From: an uncultured Collinsella sp.
GTDB lineage: Bacteria; Actinomycetota; Coriobacteriia; Coriobacteriales; Coriobacteriaceae
Direction of reading: 5' to 3'
Assembly: GCA_958424475.1 (NCBI GenBank)
Contig: CATZTY010000017.1
Location: 1 to 11,429 of the forward strand
Length of the DNA: 11,429 bases
Shown: positions 7,601-11,429 of the stretch, in pieces
Numbering within the stretch: position 1 is the first letter of the stretch
Layout of the letters: each line of letters begins with the position of its first letter
Position numbers and translations under genes: made by a program
Notes under the pieces: model-generated
What the model saw: the letters and a program-made list of their open reading frames with translations, nothing else
The model's database searches: none
Told to the model about the DNA's origin: nothing

Positions 7601-10600
7601 CATCGGCGGCGTTCTTGCCGGTGGCAACGACCTTGGCGTCCTTGCCCTCGCCCTCGACGAGCTCGAAGGAGAACTCGCCCTCAGCCATGTCGCGGCCGGT
7701 CAGGACCTTGGTCGCGGCGATCTGGTCGGTGACGCTCGTCTTGACAGGCGTCACGCTGTAGGTATTGGTGAACGTAAATGCCACATCGCCGTCCGGCTTG
7801 CGGGACACCCTCAGATTGCCCTTGCTGTCATCGGTCACGGTGAAGGAAACCGTACGCGGAGGCTTGGCGTCGTTGGTCACGCCAGCGACCTCGCCGGACT
7901 CGGTCACGGTGTAGGTAAAGGTATGCTCGCGCTTCTCGGGCTTCTCGCCCAGAGCCTTGTTAAGGTCGTCGAGCGTAAAGGTAATCTTGCCAAAGTCGAC
8001 CTTGCCCTTGGCATCATTGGTCACGCTCGCGTTCGCGGGCATAGGCGCGCCCTCTTCGCCGGCCACGGTAAAGGTGAACTTGCCGGCAATGTCAGCCGGG
8101 GTCAGACCGTCGTCAACCTGCAGATTCTTGACACCCGCAAGCGATGCCTCAGCGGCATTGGTGGTGTAGGCGTTCTTGAACTCGATGCTCTTGACGTCCT
8201 TGGCATCCTTTAGCTCATGCGTGGCAACCAGCTGGCCCTTGCCGTTATCGCTGATGGTCGTCACGATGGTGTAGACCGTGTCGTCGTAGGTAATACCACC
8301 GGCGTTACCCTTAACCTCATGCAGCGTGTAGGTGTGCTGACCGATCTCGGTGTACTTGATGGGGCTGAACGTCACGTTGCCGTTGGCATCGTTCTTGACG
8401 GTCTCGACAGGCTTGAATTCCTTGTCCACGATCTCGCGCAGCTCAAAGCTGAACTCACCGGCCGTAAGGTCGCGCCCGGTCAGAGACTTGGTCACGTCAA
8501 TCTTGTCGGTAACGCTGGACTCAACAGGCTCCGCAGTGTAGACGTTCTTGAACTCGGTCTCGTCGGCTTCGCTCCAAGTCACCTTCACAGCGGCGCTGAG
8601 CTCGCCCTTCTTGTTGGGCGTTACCGTCACGGTGATCTCCGCGACGTTCTTGCTGTAGGCAATGCCGTCAACCGTGGTCCCGGCGTTCTTTTCGCTGACC
8701 CTGTAGACGTACGTGCCAGGCTCGGTGTATTTGATCGTACCGAAGTCGATGACAGCCTTACCCTTGTCGTCCAGGTTCTTCTTGGTCGTAGCCGCAGTCG
8801 TAGCCGCAGGCATCGGGGCTCCGTTCTCGGACGTCAGCCCAAACTCAAACGTGTCCTCTTTCGTCCAGGCGCGGCCTTCGAGCACCTTGGTCAGGCTAAA
8901 GCTAGCCTTGGTCTCCACCGTCGCCGGCGTCATGTTGCACGCAAAGCTGATCTTGCCGTTGTTGCCCAGGTAGGAATTGACATGCGTCGCGGTCGCCTTG
9001 GCGGACGTGTTGTTCCACTTGGGGTTGAGAACGTCTTTCGCGGTCTCGGTGTTGTTGCCGCCCACGTTATCCTTGGTGGTGTGGAGCTCGTCGATAAAGG
9101 CCAGGCGTGCGGTTCCCACAGTAAACACCAAGTTACCGTTCTCATCGGGAACAATCGCGCCGTCAAACTTCGCAGCGTCGCCGCCGATAAACTCGATGAC
9201 GGCAGAGGCAGGCTTGGCCTCGCCGTTTTCGCCCTGCTCCTCAAACTCATCCTTGTAGTAATAGGTGCCAGTATCTGCCAGCGAATTCTTTGCGGGCTGC
9301 GTGCATTCCTCATCCGTGTAAATAGGAGTCTGCTTCTGGAAGTAGTAGTAGCGGTTGGTGTCGGCAGGCTCAAAGGTCGCAACCGTATTACCCAACGCAC
9401 CGCCGCTCCACTTGTTCGCGTAGAAATTCACGGTCTTGGCGCCGTTGGCAACGGTCGTATTGTTCTCGATGTAATCCTTGAGCCCCGTTACCTTCTCGGG
9501 CGTAAACAGGTTGTCGAGCGCAGTACTCTTCACGCTCGAGGTGTACTTCACGCGGATAGGCTGAGCGCTGTCGACCGAAAGCTTGCCGTCTACGGTCTTA
9601 AAGTGGCTCAGCGGAATCAACGACGCAGGAATGCTGACCGTTACGACATCGCCCTTCTGGGGATTGTCATCACCAGCACGCTGCACGGTAATGAGCAGGT
9701 CTTTTGCCTTGCCGGTGAACTCGTAGGTGTCGGTATTGGTTTCTTTATTGACCGTTTTGTCCGTCTTGGTAAACGGCGCGCCGTTGATGACGACCTCGGT
9801 GAAGCTGTCGACCTGCATAAAGTCGCCCAGCTCGTCGGTAAACGTGATGTAGCCGGACTTGGTCTCGTCGTAGCCCTTATGGATTTCGGTCGGATAAGGC
9901 GCCTCCGATGTGATGGCCTGCGAGATGTCGTCGAAAACCTTCTTGAGCTCTTCGGCATTGGTCGCTGACTTGTAGTAGTCGGAGTTTTCCGCGCGCGTGC
10001 CATGAGTATCCCATGCCGTGGCATTGGGGTAGTTGCTTGAAACAGCCTGCATGAACTTGTTCTCTTTTTGGCTTTTTCCCGAATCCTGGATACCAGCACT
10101 GGGGTTCGCGCCATCAAAGATGCCGATGGTATAAACGGTGGCCTTGCCGTCCTTCATATTCTTAGCAGCTGTCACGGCAGCGTTGGCGACACCCGCATCG
10201 AATTTATTTTGCTTTGTTGGCGTACCGTCGGTAAAGAACACAATAATCTTCTTGGCGTCTTTGCGGCCATAAGTGGTAGTGATTTTCTCGGCCAGCTCTA
10301 GGCCATAGTCGGCGCGCGTGGCACCGGCAGGCTTAATTTGATTAATTGTATTCTTCTTGAGATCATCCGCATTGCTGCCGGAACAGTAGGTCAACTCTTT
10401 CATAACCTGGGTGTAATTGTAGGAGTACCCTCCGTCGCGATACATATTGTTGCCGATATCGTTGGACTTCTTGCCCGCAAACTTAACAATGGCAACCCTA
10501 TGCTGCCTATTGACGCCCTCGATGCTCTCATTTTGTTTTGCGATGGTATCGATAAAGCTGTTCGCAGCACTCTTCAGCGCATCGATACGCTTAGGTGAAT

Positions 10601-11000
10601 CTCCGCCGCCCATATGATCATCCATCGAGCCAGAGGCGTCCAGCACCATCACGATGTCAAGCGGCGTGGTGACTGTCACGGTTGAATTAGACGTCGAGGA
10701 TATCGCCGAAAGCGTAGTCAGGAAGTCCGACTCTTCGTTTCCCTCGGTTGCCATGACCGTCTTGTCGGTCCAGATTCGACCGACGTTTTGAGTCGTCACC
10801 TTATTGCCGCTGTGGCCGGCCGCCCATTTTTCCCAGCGTCCGCTGGTGTCGGGGTCGACGACCGTTCCGCTCACCACCGGTCCGTCCATTCCTGTGCTGG
10901 ACCTAGCGTTGGCCTCGGGCAGCATGGCAAATGCTGCAGCCGGCAATACCAGCACTACGGCCAGTATCACCGCCAAGAGACCCCTCGTGTACTTACTCAT
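4689..11000 (-). CDS. Giant LPXTG cell-wall-anchored adhesin: VWA domain plus ten pilin-type isopeptide domains
   Basis: Secreted, wall-anchored protein of 2103 residues, probably an adhesin or pilus-tip-like fibre. Order: signal peptide (1-25); von Willebrand A domain (about 114-362) with MIDAS residues D121-x-S-x-S125, T228 and D258; an unrecognised region (about 366-690); ten repeats of 115-180 residues (697-2044) like Spy0128/FctA pilin domains; a Pro/Thr spacer (KKPETPTPTPDPGTP); and LPTTG (2071-2075), a hydrophobic helix and RKR. Each repeat starts with a K-x-L-type strand and ends F-x-N-x-Y, the expected Lys and Asn of an internal isopeptide bond; nine of ten also show the helper Glu. 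Such bonds make stiff, protease-resistant shafts. ATG at 11000 is preceded by GAAGGGAG with 5-nt spacing. The gene is monocistronic here, ends at a clear terminator, and no sortase is in view. The binding target is unknown. Confidence 0.93.
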   Translation of the reverse strand: MSKYTRGLLAVILAVVLVLPAAAFAMLPEANARSSTGMDGPVVSGTVVDPDTSGRWEKWAAGHSGNKVTTQNVGRIWTDKTVMATEGNEESDFLTTLSAISSTSNSTVTVTTPLDIVMVLDASGSMDDHMGGGDSPKRIDALKSAANSFIDTIAKQNESIEGVNRQHRVAIVKFAGKKSNDIGNNMYRDGGYSYNYTQVMKELTYCSGSNADDLKKNTINQIKPAGATRADYGLELAEKITTTYGRKDAKKIIVFFTDGTPTKQNKFDAGVANAAVTAAKNMKDGKATVYTIGIFDGANPSAGIQDSGKSQKENKFMQAVSSNYPNATAWDTHGTRAENSDYYKSATNAEELKKVFDDISQAITSEAPYPTEIHKGYDETKSGYITFTDELGDFMQVDSFTEVVINGAPFTKTDKTVNKETNTDTYEFTGKAKDLLITVQRAGDDNPQKGDVVTVSIPASLIPLSHFKTVDGKLSVDSAQPIRVKYTSSVKSTALDNLFTPEKVTGLKDYIENNTTVANGAKTVNFYANKWSGGALGNTVATFEPADTNRYYYFQKQTPIYTDEECTQPAKNSLADTGTYYYKDEFEEQGENGEAKPASAVIEFIGGDAAKFDGAIVPDENGNLVFTVGTARLAFIDELHTTKDNVGGNNTETAKDVLNPKWNNTSAKATATHVNSYLGNNGKISFACNMTPATVETKASFSLTKVLEGRAWTKEDTFEFGLTSENGAPMPAATTAATTKKNLDDKGKAVIDFGTIKYTEPGTYVYRVSEKNAGTTVDGIAYSKNVAEITVTVTPNKKGELSAAVKVTWSEADETEFKNVYTAEPVESSVTDKIDVTKSLTGRDLTAGEFSFELREIVDKEFKPVETVKNDANGNVTFSPIKYTEIGQHTYTLHEVKGNAGGITYDDTVYTIVTTISDNGKGQLVATHELKDAKDVKSIEFKNAYTTNAAEASLAGVKNLQVDDGLTPADIAGKFTFTVAGEEGAPMPANASVTNDAKGKVDFGKITFTLDDLNKALGEKPEKREHTFTYTVTESGEVAGVTNDAKPPRTVSFTVTDDSKGNLRVSRKPDGDVAFTFTNTYSVTPVKTSVTDQIAATKVLTGRDMAEGEFSFELVEGEGKDAKVVATGKNAADGKITMSPIEYTKVGTHPYTLREVKGNAGGITYSDAKYTIETTITDKGDGTLKAEHVLKDATAATFKNTYSVTPYDAELDFDLSKAIDGRDWTDSDEFSFTITAAEGTPLPDPATVTVSKHDAKDGIAAIKFGKIHYTAAGTYKYEIRENAGNTVGMTYDSHVATAEVTVTEDGDGNLTANVTKKENGRFTNTYRTELNYTAAGGLWLSKYLDGRPMTEGQFTFTVTPADDASARALGLLPGANSFKSPEAAEATVGLIDILAGHEVKFTQADAGKTFKYTVAEKNDGQPGYTYDDAVRTVTIAIADDTAGTLTATTTVSGGPEGTHETVHKSGENKVEKALVPFHNSYSATTNTPGGTAAQVVATKTLTGRPMADGEFWFGIAYQGELVAYENLKPNIGGHVSFDTLHYDTKMLANLEAAGLAYRTDKDGKLAWTINYTAYEDLFGLPNGVSATTWSFGFKVIVVDNGDGTLTATVDYGGVEPLFENVYGADAVDAVLTGTKKLQVAEGLTPADITGKFTFTVTADEAGAPMPERTTVTNDAAGNVDFGKIHFTLEDLNHALGVTDDATDKAEADEADDVDADEAEAEEADADVDTNADEPSDESEPTAPTAPRSHTFAYTVTESGSAPGVTNDANATRKVSYTVTDDGAGHLSVKREGDDGAAFTFTNTYSVTPTDSSVTDQVKTVKRLTGRDLAVGEFTFDLLEDDVVVASGTNDANGTVTLSPIRYEAPGTHTYTLREACPNALGLYKGITYDGTTYTVVTTVSDNGDGTLTATHKLEGTTESAGFTNKYHAMPTQVSIGAIKVLEGRELKKDEFSFKLVGEDIESTVTNDADGKISFDKFEYDEPGTHVYTISEVKGDEAGMTYDKSVFTATVNVVDDGEGSLKASVAFAKGDKSVEGIVFNNTYKKPETPTPTPDPGTPKTVTNIVKTVKGFLPTTGDQQAAALLMAFVVAMAGVGSLVWGIRKR
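4692..4790 (-). other. LPXTG sortase sorting signal
   Basis: Residues 2071-2103: LPTTG, hydrophobic helix ALLMAFVVAMAGVGSLVWG, and tail IRKR at the extreme C-terminus. This is the standard signal for cleavage between T and G and attachment to the wall or to a pilus base. The sortase must be encoded outside this window. Confidence 0.95.
4869..8912 (-). repeat. Ten tandem pilin isopeptide-domain repeats
   Basis: Approximate units by residue: 697-821, 826-946, 949-1083, 1086-1203, 1207-1327, 1330-1482, 1485-1623, 1626-1806, 1809-1926 and 1929-2043. Predicted Lys/Glu/Asn sets: K705/E770/N819, K838/E895/N943, K958/E1034/N1079, K1098/E1155/N1200, K1217/E1281/N1324, K1342/E1416/N1479, K1499/unclear/N1620, K1635/E1757/N1802, K1821/E1874/N1924 and K1939/E1991/N2040. 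Units 3 and 8 form a subtype with GLTPADI-x-GKFTFTV; units 2, 4 and 9 share SVTD and TGRD. The residue sets come from aligning units by eye with the Lys-Asn bond of Spy0128. Confidence 0.85.
5766..5912 (-). other. Acidic low-complexity insert in isopeptide domain 8
   Basis: Residues about 1697-1745 are nearly all D, E, A and T (for example ADEAEAEEADADVD), ending in SEPTAPTAPRS. Domain 3, otherwise closely similar, has only a 7-residue charged loop (EKPEKRE) at this place, so this is a roughly 45-residue insertion in the loop before the TFxYTVTESG strand. Confidence 0.8.
9915..10661 (-). other. von Willebrand factor A domain
   Basis: Residues about 114-362. The strand DIVMVL leads into DASGS (D121, S123, S125). 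T228 in GATRADYGL and D258-G259 in VFFTDGTPT complete the metal-ion-dependent adhesion site. These domains bind ligands through a divalent cation and are common at the tips of Gram-positive pili. Confidence 0.9.
10926..11000 (-). other. Signal peptide of the giant surface protein
   Basis: Residues 1-25: basic start (MSKYTRG), hydrophobic core LLAVILAVVLVLP, then AAAFA. Cleavage after A25 (A-F-A) is likely; ANA at 31-33 is a second candidate. It indicates Sec export. Confidence 0.85.
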
Positions 11001-11005
11001 CGCGT

Positions 11006-11013
11006 CTCCCTTC
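11006..11013 (-). promoter_or_regulatory. Ribosome binding site of the surface-protein gene
   Basis: GAAGGGAG on the minus strand, 5 nt before the ATG at 11000, fixes the start that also gives a clean signal peptide. Confidence 0.8.
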
Positions 11014-11061
11014 TCGCAGGCTCAGACCTTGCATCAGCCTAAAGTTACGGAATGAGACACA

Positions 11062-11070
11062 ATTTAAGCA
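11062..11070 (-). promoter_or_regulatory. Possible extended -10 promoter of the surface-protein gene
   Basis: Minus-strand TGCTTAAAT has a TGn extension followed by a 4-of-6 match to TATAAT. Transcription from it would start near 11055 and leave a leader of about 55 nt. There is no good -35 box, so the call is weak; the palindrome at 11102-11119 would sit just upstream, where activators often bind. Confidence 0.25.
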
Positions 11071-11101
11071 GGTGACACACGTTCCAGATTCGGTTTTGGG
11101 C

Positions 11102-11119
11102 GTGAGACAAATGTCTCAC
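11102..11119. promoter_or_regulatory. 18-bp palindrome, candidate operator
   Basis: GTGAGACAAATGTCTCAC has two perfect 8-bp arms around a 2-nt centre. The arm motif TGAGACAC recurs at 11126-11133 and 11053-11060, giving four TGAGACA half-sites within 81 bp, about 50-130 bp upstream of the start codon. Symmetry and clustering fit a dimeric transcription factor binding site. The regulator is unknown. Confidence 0.5.
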
Positions 11120-11175
11120 CAAAGTTGAGACACGGCGTTTTCGCAGGAAAATAGGTGCGACTCAGAACCATCGGG

Positions 11176-11198
11176 CCAAAATGATCCGTTTTCCTCCG
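11176..11198 (+). repeat. 23-nt dispersed repeat, copy b
   Basis: Identical over 23 nt to 4338-4360 and in the same orientation. Here it precedes a structured repeat (copy 3), whereas copy a lies between copies 1 and 2. Confidence 0.7.
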
Positions 11199-11214
11199 TC
11201 CCCGGGGGCTCAAG

Positions 11215-11397
11215 GGCTGTCACCGATATGGCGCCATTTCAAAACTATGCCGGATTACGGGGCTAAAGTCGGGGCCCTCATCCATACCCCCTATTTTTGA
11301 AAAACAGCAAGCGATCTACCTGCGGTTTTGTTTTTGCGATTTTCCGTATGGTCGGAGGCTCGCTATCCAGCCCCGTAATCCGGCATAGTTTTGTTCG
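11215..11397 (+). repeat. Long structured palindromic repeat, copy 3
   Basis: Arms 11241-11264 and 11369-11392 are perfect 24-nt reverse complements and the element is 152 nt, exactly as in copy 1. The arms differ from copy 1 at only one base pair: A11254-T11379 here, T4156-A4281 there. CCATACC (11282-11288) and TCTACCTGCG (11315-11324) keep the same offsets. The central hairpin (11301-11311 with 11319-11329) has 9 of 11 pairs and is followed by a T-rich stretch. The loop side and the arms are conserved, while the rest of the interior has drifted. Confidence 0.85.
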
Positions 11398-11408
11398 CGA
11401 CGGCACAA

Positions 11409-11426
11409 CCGCGCGTTTAAGCGCGG
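11409..11426. repeat. Small GC hairpin at the right edge
   Basis: CCGCGC and GCGCGG form a 6-bp stem around GTTTAA. No T tract is visible on the minus strand, and the plus-strand downstream sequence is cut off by the window end, so its role cannot be judged. Confidence 0.3.
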
Positions 11427-11429
11427 GGC

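Larger units (their letters stand above)
11001..11429. other. Upstream intergenic region of the surface-protein gene
   Basis: These 429 bp hold no convincing gene. In order from the start codon: ribosome binding site (11006-11013), possible promoter (11062-11070), an 18-bp palindrome with half-sites (11053-11133), the 23-nt dispersed repeat (11176-11198), structured repeat copy 3 (11215-11397) and a small GC hairpin (11409-11426). The neighbouring gene on the right lies outside the window. Confidence 0.8.

Noticed and set aside
8217..9968. 583-codon open frame on the plus strand
   Set aside because: Also antisense to the adhesin, with no ribosome binding site or known motif; it is opposite clearly coding isopeptide repeats and the region after the VWA domain.
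11215..11397. Insertion sequence with terminal inverted repeats
   Set aside because: The element is only 152 nt between arm ends and has no transposase frame. A non-autonomous element remains possible, but no target-site duplication is evident at either copy.

Overview
The window looks like chromosome from a high-GC, Gram-positive host-associated bacterium. The GC-rich codon use, an LPXTG surface protein built from streptococcal-pilin-type isopeptide domains, and the general style suggest a Coriobacteriia gut actinobacterium such as Collinsella. That placement is an inference from style; there is no rRNA or other marker here.

Layout. Positions 1-2109 (minus strand) hold an ABC exporter: an ATP-binding subunit (1171-2109) followed 9 nt later by an ABC-2 type permease that runs off the left edge (1-1161). 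A 200-bp divergent region (2110-2309) separates it from a plus-strand two-component operon: a membrane histidine kinase (2310-3455) and a NarL/LuxR-type response regulator (3452-4081) that overlap by ATGA. Divergent exporter and regulator genes of these families suggest a module that senses and exports a membrane-active compound, organised like LnrJK-LnrLMN of Bacillus subtilis. The ligand cannot be read from the sequence.

Positions 4082-4688 have no gene. They separate the converging response regulator and surface-protein genes and are packed with palindromes: two members of a structured repeat family, a short dispersed repeat, a U-tracted terminator for the surface-protein gene and an extra GC-rich hairpin.

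Positions 4689-11000 (minus strand) are a single 2103-residue cell-wall-anchored protein: signal peptide, von Willebrand A domain with a full metal-binding motif, an uncharacterised linker region, ten tandem Spy0128/FctA-like isopeptide domains, a Pro/Thr stalk and an LPTTG sorting signal. It resembles an adhesin or pilus-tip protein, but no sortase or other pilin is visible in the window. Its upstream region (11001-11429) carries a ribosome binding site, a possible extended -10 promoter, an 18-bp palindrome with extra half-sites, and a third member of the repeat family.

The most unusual signal is that repeat family. Three 152-164 nt elements share a core with identical internal spacing, nested in a 24-32 bp outer stem. 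The stem shows one compensatory base-pair change between copies 1 and 3 and is replaced by an unrelated, still self-complementary, sequence in copy 2. The elements lie on both sides of the giant adhesin gene.
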